Shown here in pieces: positions 45,647-54,667 of a stretch of DNA of 64,000 nucleotides. Under the pieces are notes generated by a model, which was not told the origin of the DNA, searched no databases, and saw only the letters and a list, made by a program, of their open reading frames with translations. A program made the position numbers and the translations under genes. This stretch comes from Enterobacter cloacae subsp. cloacae ATCC 13047 (GTDB lineage Bacteria > Pseudomonadota > Gammaproteobacteria > Enterobacterales > Enterobacteriaceae), in NCBI RefSeq assembly GCF_000025565.1, contig NC_014121.1:1922001-1986000 (forward strand), given 5' to 3'. The stretch's first letter is position 1. Every line of letters begins with the position of its first letter.

Positions 45647-47197
45647 ATGTCGTTAAAAAAATCATCCCTGATTGTCTTTTTCTCGCTGCTTTTCTTCTTT
45701 ATCGCCAGCACCCTCACCAGCGTTGGCCTCATCATCAAAAGTAATAACTCCCTGGATAACGTGAACAAAGAGATCCAGGTGGTGCTGTCAATTATTGATC
45801 CCATCAACCATAGCCGCACGTTGCGCGTCCGGGTGATGGAGTATGTGAAGATGGTAGAGGCGGGCGCATCAGCGGATGAATCTGCGAAGCTCGCCGCAGT
45901 TAAAGAGGCACTGACCAAAGCCGATCGCGCCTTTGCTGCCTTTATGGCGTCTCCCCGTCTGACGGATGAAGCGCCGCTGGTAAGCGCTTATCAGGATGCC
46001 TGGCAGAATTACCGTAACCAGGGGCTGGCACCGCTCATTGATGCTGCCGCCGCGCACGATATTGCCAAATTCAACGCCCTGATACCGGAAGTCTCGCGCC
46101 TCGATCGTCAGTATGAGATTGTCCTCGACCAGGTTCTGGCCGTACACCAGGCCTATGCCAAAAGCCTGAACGAAGATGCGAGCAGCAACTTTGTTTCTGG
46201 CCTGGCGATTATCGCCGCTATCGCACTGCTGTTTATGCTGGTGATCGCCGCCGTCAGCCTGCTGATGAAACGCCTTGTTCTGGCACCGGTTAATCTGGCA
46301 CGTGAACATTGCAGCCAGATTGCCGCAGGCAAACTCGATATTCCGGTGCCGGTGAAGGGGAATTCCGGCAATGAAATTGATCACCTGATGGGCTCTATGG
46401 AGCAGATGCGCCAGGCGCTGCTGGCAACCATCGCCCAGGTGCGTGACGCGAGTCATACCGTGACCCATGCCGCACAGGAGATTGCCTCCGGGAATATCGA
46501 CCTGGCTTCGCGCACCGAACAGCAGGCTTCTGCGCTAACCCAGACGGCGGCCAGCATGGAAGAACTGACCGCGACCGTCGCCAATAACACCGATAACGTC
46601 TATCAGGCCGGAAAACTGGTGCAGGACGCGGTGAAAAATGCCCACACCGGGGAGGCCGTCACGCGTGAAGTGATTGAAACGATGAATACCATCGCCGCAA
46701 ACTCGAAGCGCATCGAGGACATCACCAGCGTGATCAACAGCATCGCTTTCCAGACCAACATTCTGGCGCTCAACGCGGCGGTAGAAGCGGCGCGCGCCGG
46801 TACCCAGGGGCGTGGTTTTGCCGTGGTAGCCAGCGAAGTTCGCACGCTGGCGCAGAAAAGCGCGGTGGCGGCCAAGGACATCGAAAGCCTGATTGCCCAG
46901 TCGGTTTCCAGCGTCAAAAACGGTGCCGAACTGGTGGGGCGCTCAGGGGAGGTGATTGACTCGATTATCAGTTCCGTCAATAAAGTGAACACGTTGATGG
47001 AGCAGATCTCTGTGGCCTCTGAAGAGCAAAGCCGCGGGATTAGTCAGGTCGGGCAGGCAGTGACGGAAATGGACGGCGTGACCCAACAGAACGCCGCGCT
47101 GGTGCAACAGTCCGCCGCGGCGGCCGCGTCGCTGGAAGAGCAGGCCCAGCAGCTCACGCGGAGTATTTCGAGTTTTAGTTTGCCAGTGCAGGCTTGA
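45647..47197 (+). CDS. Methyl-accepting chemotaxis protein
   Basis: 516 residues from [12 protein letters not shown] at 45647, with GAGG upstream. TM1 about 8-30, periplasmic four-helix-bundle (TarH-like) sensor about 35-190, TM2 about 190-212, then HAMP and the cytoplasmic signalling hairpin with the conserved tip [20 protein letters not shown]. Gln/Glu methylation-helix residues are present ([20 protein letters not shown]). It lacks the C-terminal NWETF-type CheR tether, so it is a minor receptor relying on others for methylation. The ligand is unknown; being downstream of scr does not prove sucrose sensing. Confidence 0.9.
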   Translation: MSLKKSSLIVFFSLLFFFIASTLTSVGLIIKSNNSLDNVNKEIQVVLSIIDPINHSRTLRVRVMEYVKMVEAGASADESAKLAAVKEALTKADRAFAAFMASPRLTDEAPLVSAYQDAWQNYRNQGLAPLIDAAAAHDIAKFNALIPEVSRLDRQYEIVLDQVLAVHQAYAKSLNEDASSNFVSGLAIIAAIALLFMLVIAAVSLLMKRLVLAPVNLAREHCSQIAAGKLDIPVPVKGNSGNEIDHLMGSMEQMRQALLATIAQVRDASHTVTHAAQEIASGNIDLASRTEQQASALTQTAASMEELTATVANNTDNVYQAGKLVQDAVKNAHTGEAVTREVIETMNTIAANSKRIEDITSVINSIAFQTNILALNAAVEAARAGTQGRGFAVVASEVRTLAQKSAVAAKDIESLIAQSVSSVKNGAELVGRSGEVIDSIISSVNKVNTLMEQISVASEEQSRGISQVGQAVTEMDGVTQQNAALVQQSAAAAASLEEQAQQLTRSISSFSLPVQA

Positions 47198-47215
47198 TAT
47201 TATTGTGGATTGTAA

Positions 47216-47241
47216 GCCGGGTAAGCGTAGCGCCACCCGGC
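47216..47241. repeat. REP-like palindrome after the chemoreceptor gene
   Basis: GCCGGGTAAGCGTAGCGCCA followed by CCCGGC forms a 7-bp GC stem. It has the GCCGGGT...ACCCGGC shape common in enterobacterial extragenic repeats. Confidence 0.6.
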
Positions 47242-47316
47242 AATAAACGCGGCTAAGTTGTTGGTTTCAGCTTAATTTTGCTAAGTGTTTTGATTCAACA
47301 ACCGGTGTGACGGGCA

Positions 47317-47535
47317 TTATCTTTGGCGATGTTTCGCTGATAGCCGATGTAGCCGAAGGCATACCAGTAGCGCCGGGAATAAAAAGAAAATTAATCCTGT
47401 CAGGAATGCGTCATCCCCATGAAAATGCAGTATGGCATTAAAAAATACGCCAGCAGCCACGCCGACCACTAATAAAAATATAAACACCCAGACAGTGTGG
47501 TACCAGAGGATATAATTCGTCAGTCTGCCTATCAT
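47317..47535 (-). CDS. Small two-helix membrane protein, unknown function
   Basis: 72 residues: short N-terminus MIGRLTNYILWYHT, helix 1 (VWVFIFLLVVGVAAGVFFNA), a polar hairpin with HFHGDDAF, helix 2 (LTGLIFFLFPALLVCLRL), then a basic tail. AAAAAGGAG lies upstream of the ATG, though spacing is long. It stands alone between the chemoreceptor and a long AT-rich gap. I do not recognise the family. Confidence 0.6.
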   Translation of the reverse strand: MIGRLTNYILWYHTVWVFIFLLVVGVAAGVFFNAILHFHGDDAFLTGLIFFLFPALLVCLRLHRLSAKHRQR

Positions 47536-47958
47536 TACCGGATTGCTCCTTTTTAATGTGTCTGTTTCTATTTCCTGCTGCAGGGCATGACGCTATGAAT
47601 AATAGACAGAGATGTAATGATTACAAACCTTTAACTAAAAATAGTTAATTAAGCCTCGCTTTAGATTATTGTTAAATGGAAGTTTTTTTGGATGATTATA
47701 GGAATAATCTCAATAACTGGAATGGGGCATTTAAAAAGCATCAATATCAAACCTGCTGAATAAATAACCTGGTTTAAAAGCGCGAACAGATCGGCATTAT
47801 TACGGGTTCTAATTTTTATGCTGTTTCCATTCGTCAGTCGCTAAAAGCGTAAACCACATTGACTACGATGTTTTGAAAAATTTTTAGCAATATTCTTGTT
47901 CCTCATCCGTCTACCTCATCACAAGCCATAATCAGTTACTGTAAACGAGGTCAACACC
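47536..47958. other. 423-bp AT-rich intergenic region
   Basis: No coding frame with a credible ribosome site. It contains a perfect AT palindrome TTAACTA-AAAA-TAGTTAA at 47631-47648. A TTGACT hexamer lies near 47858, which could be the -35 of a promoter for the downstream membrane-protein/sigma pair. Nothing else is clear. Confidence 0.45.
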
Positions 47959-48378
47959 ATGAGAGAGTTTGATATGCACGGCAGAGGTCACGGGCGCGGA
48001 TTCGGTCGCCACCGTATGGGCAAGGGCTTAGTCATCGGCGCGGTCATTTTTATCGTGCTCGGCCTGCTGGTGATGTCCCTGTGGAACGCCTTACTCCCGG
48101 CGATCCTCGGCGTGAAAGCCATTGGCTTCTGGCAGGCGCTGGGCATTTTGATATTGAGCCGGATCCTGTTTGGTGGTCTGGGGTTCCGTCCGGGTATGTT
48201 TGGTGCGCACCGCCGGATGCACGAACGCTGGATGAACATGACGCCCGAACAGCGTGAAGCGTTCATGCAGCAGCGCCGGGAAGGATTTGGTCGCCATGGT
48301 CGCGGGCACTGTGGCTGGCACGGCCACCGTGATGACAAGCGTGAAGACAACGCGCCAAAAGCGCCGGACGCAGAGTGA
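47959..48378 (+). CDS. His-rich small membrane protein coupled to an ECF-type sigma factor
   Basis: 139 residues. A His/Gly/Arg-rich N-terminus (MHGRGHGRGFGRHRMGKG), two hydrophobic helices (about 22-47 and 53-70, the second within GFWQALGILILSRILFGG), then a His-rich C-terminal tail (GRHGRGHCGWHGHRDD) that looks metal-binding. MNMTPEQREAFMQQRR lies between. Its stop overlaps the start of a sigma-factor gene by 4 nt. By position it may be a sensor or anti-sigma partner, perhaps for a metal or envelope signal; no known anti-sigma domain is seen. Confidence 0.65.
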   Translation: MREFDMHGRGHGRGFGRHRMGKGLVIGAVIFIVLGLLVMSLWNALLPAILGVKAIGFWQALGILILSRILFGGLGFRPGMFGAHRRMHERWMNMTPEQREAFMQQRREGFGRHGRGHCGWHGHRDDKREDNAPKAPDAE

Positions 48379-48950
48379 GCGAGATGAAAACCGGGGAGGC
48401 GGGCGGATCCTTGCTGATGTCGGCGGTTAATGCCTGCCGCGCCCGGCTGAGAGCCTTTATTCGCGGAAGAACGCCGGTACGTGACGACGCCGACGATATT
48501 TTGCAGGAGATCACGTATCAGCTGATGAAGGTGGAACAGCCGGTCGAAAACGTTGCCGCGTGGCTGTTTCGCGCGGCGCGAAATGAGATGACCGACCGGG
48601 CGCGGAAAAAGCGTGAAGTATCGCTCTCCGGTTATTTCAGTTTCACAGGCGAGGAGGATGACGATTTTCCGGAAGATGAGATCGCTGAAACCCTGTTCGG
48701 CGATCCGCATACCCCGGAAGAGGAGTACCTCAAAACGCTGCTGTGGGAAGAGCTGGGGCAGGCGCTGGCTGAACTGCCCGCAGCGCAGCGCGAGGTCTTT
48801 GAGAAGACGGAGCTACAGGGCTACAGCATCAAATTGCTGGCCGGGGAAACCGGGGTTAGCGAGCAGGCATTATTATCGCGTAAGCATAAGGCCGTGTTGT
48901 TCCTGCGCACGCGATTGCGGGATGTGTATGACGCGCTGACAGGGGGATAA
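48375..48950 (+). CDS. ECF-type RNA polymerase sigma factor
   Basis: 191 residues from GTG 48375, or 188 from ATG 48384. Sigma region 2 near residues 25-75 (DDADDILQEITYQLMK, then NVAAWLFRAARNEMTDRARK) and region 4 near 125-180 (LPAAQREVFEKTELQGYSIK, with a helix-turn-helix through GVSEQALLSRKHKAVLFLRT). An acidic spacer (EEDDDFPEDEIAE) separates them. It overlaps the His-rich membrane protein gene by 4 nt, so the two form a unit. The scsA gene begins about 90 bp downstream; sigma targets are unknown. Confidence 0.82.
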   Translation: MSEMKTGEAGGSLLMSAVNACRARLRAFIRGRTPVRDDADDILQEITYQLMKVEQPVENVAAWLFRAARNEMTDRARKKREVSLSGYFSFTGEEDDDFPEDEIAETLFGDPHTPEEEYLKTLLWEELGQALAELPAAQREVFEKTELQGYSIKLLAGETGVSEQALLSRKHKAVLFLRTRLRDVYDALTGG

Positions 48951-49040
48951 TGTTCCCGGCAGACAAAACCTTACACTGTCGGGACTTGTAGATTCATCAC
49001 TATCGTTTATGATCGGGGCGTCTTGTTATTTTGGAACGTT

Positions 49041-49412
49041 ATGCGCAACCGTCAGCTTCTCGGTAAATGGCTTCTGATAATCACGTGTCTGGCAATGGCA
49101 ATTTGCCTGGTTCAGCGTGCGGTTTATCTCAACCATTTTTTACAGGGGCTGGATCCTCAGGTGCAAACGCTCATGATGGCTGACGCCCCGGGTCAGGAGG
49201 CTGAACAGCCCGGCCCGTCGCCGTGTCAACTTGGCGCACAGTCTTTGCTTTGCGCCCAGCCGCTGTTTTTTGACGGTGCGCTACCGGCGATTATTATCTT
49301 CTTCGCTCTGCTGCAGTTGTTTACCCAACGGCGCACATTTCTCTCCAGGGAGCAGCCTGTCCAGGCACCGCCTCCCCGAATACACCTCAAAAACTGCGTT
49401 TTCCGTGAATGA
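49041..49412 (+). CDS. scsA: Copper-sensitivity suppressor ScsA
   Basis: 123-residue membrane protein from MRNRQLLGKWLLIITCLAMA at 49041; an in-frame TTG further upstream is rejected. One N-terminal helix, a periplasmic loop with CQLGAQSLLCAQPLF (two Cys), a second helix (ALPAIIIFFALLQLF), and a basic tail. It matches the place and type of ScsA at the head of the Salmonella scs locus, where it is linked to copper and peroxide tolerance. It lies 47 nt before scsB. Confidence 0.75.
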   Translation: MRNRQLLGKWLLIITCLAMAICLVQRAVYLNHFLQGLDPQVQTLMMADAPGQEAEQPGPSPCQLGAQSLLCAQPLFFDGALPAIIIFFALLQLFTQRRTFLSREQPVQAPPPRIHLKNCVFRE

Positions 49413-49459
49413 AAAGCATCGTCACCACACGATAATTTTCACTATTCACGGAGTAAAAC

Positions 49460-51490
49460 ATGGTTAACCTTTTCAGGGGACTCGTCCTCCTGTGGCTGTC
49501 CTGCATGGGTATTGCTCATGCGGCAGATACGGGCTGGCTGGTGTCACCGCAAAACGATCACGCCCGCATCCGCTTTCAGGCTGAGCGGGATCACGACCGC
49601 ATCATCGGCCTGCTCAGCGTGGAGCTGCAGCCCGGCTGGAAAACCTACTGGCGTTCGCCGGGCGAGGGCGGCGTGGCCCCGAAAATCAGCTGGCCACAGG
49701 GTGTTAAGGATACCTGGTACTGGCCGGTTCCTTCCCGCTTTGATATCTCGGGCCTGACGACCCAGGGCTACCACGATAGCGTCACTATCCCTATTACGAT
49801 CGCCGGGACGGACGCGGATGTGCTCGACGCCACGCTTACGCTCTCAACCTGCAGCAACGTCTGTCTGTTGACGGACTACAAGCTGCATCTGGATTTCCGC
49901 ACGCCAGCGGATGCGGGCTTTCGTACGGCATTTGAAGACGCGATGCGTTCAGTACCCGGTTCGTCAGGCGTGTCGTCAGACTTCAGCGCCTGGTTATCAG
50001 ACGGCAAGCTGATGATTACGGCCACGACGGAAGGCGAATGGGTCAATCCTGGGATCTATTTTGACCCGCTGGAGGGTGACATTCTGCCCGGCGAACCGGT
50101 GATTAAGCACACCGGAAACCGGCTTCAGGTCGCGGTTCCGGTCACCGATGAGTGGGGCGATAAACCCGCGACGCTTGCGGGGAAAACGCTGTCATTTGTC
50201 GTCACCAACGGCGATAAAGCCCAGCAAACGCAACTGACCGTAGGCGCAGCCCCCGCAGACGCGGTGCAGAGTGCGCCAGCGGGAACAGTCAAAATGTTGG
50301 CCTTTGCACTGCTGGGCGGTCTGATCCTGAACCTGATGCCCTGCGTATTGCCGGTAATGGGCATGAAGCTCAGCAGCGTCCTGCAGGCGGGTACGGACAC
50401 GCGGAAAATCCGGCTGCGTTTTCTGGCGACCAGTGCGGGTATTCTGACCTCCTTTATGCTGCTGGCCACGATGGTAACCGTTCTGAAACTCACCGGTGCG
50501 TCGCTGGGCTGGGGCATCCAGTTCCAGAACCCGTGGTTTATTGGGCTGATGGTTGCCGTGACCTTTATCTTCGCACTGAACCTGTTTGGTGCGTTTGAGT
50601 TGTTTCTGCCTTCCGCCGCCACCGGACGGCTCGCCACAACGGGCGGAACCGGACTGACGGGCAGCTTCTGCGAAGGCGTGTTTGCCACGCTGCTTGCCAC
50701 GCCGTGTTCCGCGCCGTTCCTCGGTACGGCCGTGGCCTTTGCGCTGGGCGCACCGCTGCATTCTCTGTGGCTTATCTTCCTGATGCTCGGGGTGGGCATG
50801 AGCTTGCCGTGGCTGTTCGTGGCGCTGATCCCCACAACCGCCTTGTTGCTGCCAAAACCTGGCCGCTGGATGAATACCCTGAAGGTGATTCTGGGGGGGA
50901 TGATGCTGGCCTCCAGCCTGTGGCTGGTGACGTTGCTGAGTCTGCATCTGGGCGAGATGTTCAGCCACATCCTCATGCTGCTTCTGATTGTGGTCGCCAT
51001 TGTGGTCTATGCCCTTCGCGGTCAGACATCATCGCCGCTGTTCTGGGTGGTGGTGATTGCGCTGGCCGTATTCGGGGGCTATCAGCTGCGCGGGATAGTG
51101 AACGCAACGCCGGTAACCACGGCTGAGAATAGCGAACAGACGATCCCGTGGCAGCCGCTCAGTGAAGAGGCAATCAGCGATGCGCTTGCGCAAGGGAAAC
51201 GTGTGTTTGTGGATATCTCGGCGGACTGGTGTGTCACCTGCAAGGTGAATGAGCACCGGGTGCTGAATCAGCCGGAGGTTATCGCCGCGCTGCGCCAGCC
51301 GGATGTGGTTGCGCTACGCGGAGACTGGAGCCAGCCATCAGAGACGATTGCGGCGTTTCTGAAATCACGCAATCGCTACGCCATCCCGTTTAACCAGGTG
51401 TATGGCCCTGGAACGCCGGAGGGCGACATCCTCTCGCCATTGCTGGACAAATGCACCCTGATGACCACCCTGAACAAAGCAAAAGGCTAA
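49460..51490 (+). CDS. scsB: DsbD-like membrane thiol reductase ScsB
   Basis: 676 residues. Signal peptide (ending AHAAD), an N-terminal periplasmic domain with STCSNVC, a central membrane domain of about eight helices with paired cysteines in NLMPCVLPVMG and ATPCSAPFLGTA, and a C-terminal thioredoxin domain with DISADWCVTCKVNEH. It passes cytoplasmic reducing power to periplasmic partners such as ScsC. The layout equals ScsB rather than DsbD because of the enlarged N-terminal domain and the scsC neighbour. Confidence 0.92.
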   Translation: MVNLFRGLVLLWLSCMGIAHAADTGWLVSPQNDHARIRFQAERDHDRIIGLLSVELQPGWKTYWRSPGEGGVAPKISWPQGVKDTWYWPVPSRFDISGLTTQGYHDSVTIPITIAGTDADVLDATLTLSTCSNVCLLTDYKLHLDFRTPADAGFRTAFEDAMRSVPGSSGVSSDFSAWLSDGKLMITATTEGEWVNPGIYFDPLEGDILPGEPVIKHTGNRLQVAVPVTDEWGDKPATLAGKTLSFVVTNGDKAQQTQLTVGAAPADAVQSAPAGTVKMLAFALLGGLILNLMPCVLPVMGMKLSSVLQAGTDTRKIRLRFLATSAGILTSFMLLATMVTVLKLTGASLGWGIQFQNPWFIGLMVAVTFIFALNLFGAFELFLPSAATGRLATTGGTGLTGSFCEGVFATLLATPCSAPFLGTAVAFALGAPLHSLWLIFLMLGVGMSLPWLFVALIPTTALLLPKPGRWMNTLKVILGGMMLASSLWLVTLLSLHLGEMFSHILMLLLIVVAIVVYALRGQTSSPLFWVVVIALAVFGGYQLRGIVNATPVTTAENSEQTIPWQPLSEEAISDALAQGKRVFVDISADWCVTCKVNEHRVLNQPEVIAALRQPDVVALRGDWSQPSETIAAFLKSRNRYAIPFNQVYGPGTPEGDILSPLLDKCTLMTTLNKAKG

Positions 51491-51497
51491 CGCAGTT

Positions 51498-52109
51498 ATG
51501 AAAAAAATCCTTATTACGTTTCTGCTGTTTTTCGCGTCAGCCCAGGTGATGGCGGCGGACCCGATCACCCCGGATCAGGAGCAACGCGCTCAGAAGCTGA
51601 TCTACGATTTTCTGTTTAACGACCCGGATTCGCCGCGTATCGGTGCCAAAAATCCAACGCTGACGCTGGTGGTGTTTACGGACTACAACTGTCCATACTG
51701 CAAAAAATTCGATCCGTATCTGGAGAAGATCGTTGAGAAACATCCGCAGGTGGCCGTGGTGTTTAAGTTTTTGCCGTTCCGTTCGGAAAGCTCGCTAACC
51801 GCCGCGCGCGACGCGTTAACCGTCTGGCGTTCACACCCTGAGCAGTTTATGAAGTTCAACGAAACCCTGATGGCGAAAAAAGGGTATCACGATGACGCCA
51901 GCATTCAGGAGGCGCAAAAGCGCGCGGGCGTGAATGTTTCAACGCCGGATGATACGAGCCTGGTCACGGTAAAACGCAGCCTGATCATCGCCGAAAAACT
52001 GGGCATTCAGGGAACACCGGCCACGCTGATTGGCGAAGGGCTGTTACCCGGCTGGGTACCTTTCGAACAGTTTGATGAAATGGTCACCGATGCACTGAAA
52101 AACCGCTAA
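51498..52109 (+). CDS. scsC: Periplasmic thiol-disulphide protein ScsC
   Basis: 203 residues, DsbA-like thioredoxin fold. Signal peptide ends MAADPIT. Active site CPYC in DYNCPYCKKFDPYLEKIV and cis-Pro in GTPATLIG. It starts 7 nt after scsB. In Salmonella ScsC is kept reduced by ScsB and protects periplasmic proteins during copper stress. A GC hairpin follows before dsbG. Confidence 0.92.
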   Translation: MKKILITFLLFFASAQVMAADPITPDQEQRAQKLIYDFLFNDPDSPRIGAKNPTLTLVVFTDYNCPYCKKFDPYLEKIVEKHPQVAVVFKFLPFRSESSLTAARDALTVWRSHPEQFMKFNETLMAKKGYHDDASIQEAQKRAGVNVSTPDDTSLVTVKRSLIIAEKLGIQGTPATLIGEGLLPGWVPFEQFDEMVTDALKNR

Positions 52110-52116
52110 CCTGAAG

Positions 52117-52133
52117 GGGGGCCTCAGGCCCCC
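52117..52133 (+). other. Intercistronic GC hairpin scsC-dsbG
   Basis: GGGGGCC-TCA-GGCCCCC is a perfect 7-bp all-GC stem, 8 bases past the scsC stop and 20 bases before the dsbG start. No U tract follows, so it more likely modulates than ends transcription. Confidence 0.5.
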
Positions 52134-52152
52134 GAACAAACCGGAGAGGGAC

Positions 52153-52911
52153 ATGAAAAAATTACTGTTACTTTCGCTGCTGACCGCGTCAGGGCTGGCG
52201 CAGGCTGCGGATGCTATACCTGATGTCTTGAAGACCTTTAGCGAGCAGCAGGAGATTACGATCCTCAAGAAGATCGACGTGCCCGGTGGCGCACCCGCCT
52301 GGCTGGGACAATATCAGGACATGGGGGTGACGCTCTTTCTCACGCCTGACGGAAAGCACGTTATTTCGGGTTATCTCTATGATGAGAAGGGTAAAAACCT
52401 CAGCGAGGGTATTTTCCAGAAAGAGATCTACGCCCCGATGGGACGCGAAATGTGGAAACAGCTTAACGCTGCGCATCCCCTGAAAGAGGGGGCGGATAAC
52501 GCGCCACGCAAAGTCTTTGTCTTCGCTGACCCGTTCTGCCCGTACTGCAAGGCATTCTGGTCAGAAGCACAGCCGTGGGTGACGGCGGGTAAGGTGCAGC
52601 TCAATACGCTGCTGGTGGCGTTCCTCAACCCAAACAGCGGCCGTAACGCATCTGCGATCCTGAATGCAAAAGATCCGGTTACGGCGTGGAAGGAGTATGA
52701 ACTGTCCGGCGGGAAAAAACTGCCTAAACCGGAAGGCACCGCCTCGCGTGAAACCGTGGCGATACTGCAAAAACACCAGGCGTTAATGGACAGTCTGGGG
52801 GCGAATGCCACACCGGCCATTTATTATCTCAATGACCAGAATGAGCTCCAGCAGGTTGTCGGTATGCCGGACGCGAAGCAGCTTGAGGCGATGTTCGGGC
52901 CGAAGCCGTAA
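52153..52911 (+). CDS. dsbG: Thiol:disulphide interchange protein DsbG
   Basis: 252 residues, secreted (signal MKKLLLLSLLTASGLAQA). N-terminal cystatin-like dimerisation domain (GQYQDMGVTLFLTPDGKHVI), linker helix, thioredoxin-like catalytic domain with CPYC in FADPFCPYCKAFW, and cis-Pro in TPAIYYL. E. coli DsbG (248) protects single cysteines from sulfenylation and acts as isomerase, reduced by DsbD. Here it sits where Salmonella has scsD, 43 nt after scsC, so it may be fed by ScsB. Confidence 0.93.
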   Translation: MKKLLLLSLLTASGLAQAADAIPDVLKTFSEQQEITILKKIDVPGGAPAWLGQYQDMGVTLFLTPDGKHVISGYLYDEKGKNLSEGIFQKEIYAPMGREMWKQLNAAHPLKEGADNAPRKVFVFADPFCPYCKAFWSEAQPWVTAGKVQLNTLLVAFLNPNSGRNASAILNAKDPVTAWKEYELSGGKKLPKPEGTASRETVAILQKHQALMDSLGANATPAIYYLNDQNELQQVVGMPDAKQLEAMFGPKP

Positions 52912-52916
52912 AAAAA

Positions 52917-52943
52917 CAGGCAGAAACAGGGCGTTTCTGCCTG
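52917..52943. terminator. Bidirectional terminator between dsbG and digH
   Basis: CAGGCAGAAAC / GTTTCTGCCTG make an 11-bp stem with loop AGGGC. A run of A precedes it on the plus strand (U tract for digH on the minus strand). Confidence 0.8.
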
Positions 52944-52950
52944 ACTGTAC

Positions 52951-54243
52951 TTAGCTTCCCCAGCGTCCTTTCAGGTAGTTTACCGCCTGCTGCGTCTGCG
53001 GCTGGTTGAGGTAATCTTCGCGGAACAGGATGGTGCCATTCACGTTCGGCAGGGAGTCGTTGAGATCGAGCTGTTTTTTCAGCTCCGGCACGCCGCCCTG
53101 AATCGTCCAGTCCGGCTCATTTCTCGACGGCTCGCCCACTTTATAGAACGCAATGCCGATGTACAGACGGGTATGGGTCGGTTTCACTACGTCGGCCCAC
53201 CATTTGGTCAGCACGTCATAGCGTGCCGCATCGCGGGAGAAAGGCCAGTAGATTTGCGGGGCAATGTAGTCCAGCAGCCCCTGTTGCACCCACTGACGGG
53301 TGTCCGCGTAGGATTCATCATACGCCGCCGCGCCACGGGTGTCGGATCCTGCCGGGTCAAAGGAGCGGTTACGCCAGACACCCGCCGGGCTGACACCAAA
53401 TTCAACCTGCGGTTTTGTCTGTTTGATCGCCCGAGAGACCTGCACAATCAGCTGCTGCGTATTGTGGCGACGCCAGTCGGCTTTGGAGCTAAACCCCTGG
53501 CCGTATTGTCTGTAGGTCTGCGCATCATTCAGCGTTGAGCGAGGCGATTCGGCATAAAAGTAGTCATCAAACTGCACGCCGTCTATCGGGTAGTTCGCCA
53601 CCACCTCGGTCACCACCCGGGTTATCCAGTCACGCACCTCCGGGATGCCCGGGTCGAGCACAAACCGATCGCCTGCGATGCGAACCCACTCAGGGTGCTG
53701 CACATAGACGCTGGACGGTTGTTGGTATGAGGTGCGGTTCAGCGCGGCGATGGTTGACGGTTTGGTATTGGTTGAAACGCGATAGGGGTTGAACCAGGCA
53801 TGAACTTTCATCCCACGCTTGTGGGCTTCATCGAGCATAAACTGCAGCGGATCGTAGCCCGGATACTCGCCAATATTGCCGGTAAGAATATCTGACCACG
53901 GCAGGATTTTGGACGACCAGAGCGCCGTGCTGTCCGGTTTTACCTGGAAAAACACCGTGTTAATTCCCAGGCGTTTCAGATTGTCGAGTTTGTCGATCAG
54001 CGCCTGTTTTTGCATCGCAATACGCTGGTCAGCACTGCGGCCATTCACCGACGCGACCGGCGGCCAGTCGAGACGGGAGACAGTTGCCAGCCAGATCCCA
54101 CGCATCGGCTCGTTTGCCTGCTGCGTCGGTTTGCCTGGGGTCGGGAGCGGTGTGACCAGCGACTTTGGGGGTTTTGAGGAGCAACTAACAAGTAAAAGCG
54201 CGCAGCCAAGCAGCGCACCAGTCCGTTTTACATGTCGCATCAT
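52951..54243 (-). CDS. digH: Divisome-localised glycosyl hydrolase DigH (YddW)
   Basis: 430-residue outer-membrane lipoprotein (E. coli 439). Lipobox LLVSCSS near residue 21; a second Met follows the first. Core is GH10-like (DUF187): PMRGIWLATVSRLDWPP, INTVFFQVKPDS, MKVHAWFNPYRVS, DGVQFDDYFY, PQIYWPFSRD. It cleaves denuded glycan strands at the division site in E. coli. It stands convergent to dsbG and downstream of a small VF530-type gene on the same strand (7-nt gap). Confidence 0.92.
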   Translation of the reverse strand: MMRHVKRTGALLGCALLLVSCSSKPPKSLVTPLPTPGKPTQQANEPMRGIWLATVSRLDWPPVASVNGRSADQRIAMQKQALIDKLDNLKRLGINTVFFQVKPDSTALWSSKILPWSDILTGNIGEYPGYDPLQFMLDEAHKRGMKVHAWFNPYRVSTNTKPSTIAALNRTSYQQPSSVYVQHPEWVRIAGDRFVLDPGIPEVRDWITRVVTEVVANYPIDGVQFDDYFYAESPRSTLNDAQTYRQYGQGFSSKADWRRHNTQQLIVQVSRAIKQTKPQVEFGVSPAGVWRNRSFDPAGSDTRGAAAYDESYADTRQWVQQGLLDYIAPQIYWPFSRDAARYDVLTKWWADVVKPTHTRLYIGIAFYKVGEPSRNEPDWTIQGGVPELKKQLDLNDSLPNVNGTILFREDYLNQPQTQQAVNYLKGRWGS

Positions 54244-54250
54244 TTGCGTA

Positions 54251-54541
54251 TTAGCTCTTGGTTATCCGACTATTGGCCCAGGGGTTAAAGGCGGGCGCCT
54301 CGCGTTCAGCGGTCCCGTTATCATTGAGGGAATCAAGATACAGGGCCTCGACCTCCGCGCGTGCCCAGGGGGTACGGCGCAGGAATTTCAGGCTCGACTT
54401 CACGCTTGGGTCATTTCTGAAACAGTTAATTTTGATTCGATCGCCCAACTCGCGCCAGCCATATCGCGCCACCAGGGCGTTGACCATCATCTCCAGCGTA
54501 ACGCCATGCAAAGGATCTTTGGAGGAAATATGTGCAGTCAT
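54251..54541 (-). CDS. VF530-family (DUF2132) small protein
   Basis: 96 residues: MTAHISSKDPLHGVTLEMMV, then RYGWRELGDRIKINCFRNDP and SVKSSLKFLRRTPWARAEVE, the conserved core of the VF530/DUF2132 family, proposed to bind DNA from structure. The start chosen at 54541 follows the homologue start; a longer frame to 54637 begins with a non-homologous tail. It ends 7 nt upstream of digH. Role unknown. Confidence 0.8.
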   Translation of the reverse strand: MTAHISSKDPLHGVTLEMMVNALVARYGWRELGDRIKINCFRNDPSVKSSLKFLRRTPWARAEVEALYLDSLNDNGTAEREAPAFNPWANSRITKS

Positions 54542-54667
54542 AGGCGTCCGGTGTCTCGATTTACAGGGGATTGGGGTAAACGCTGAAAGGGTACAAGAAA
54601 GCAGGGGAAGCGGCAATTTAAGCTTGCGTTTCTTCACCCGGTGGGGCGAAGAAACGGCGACGACGGT

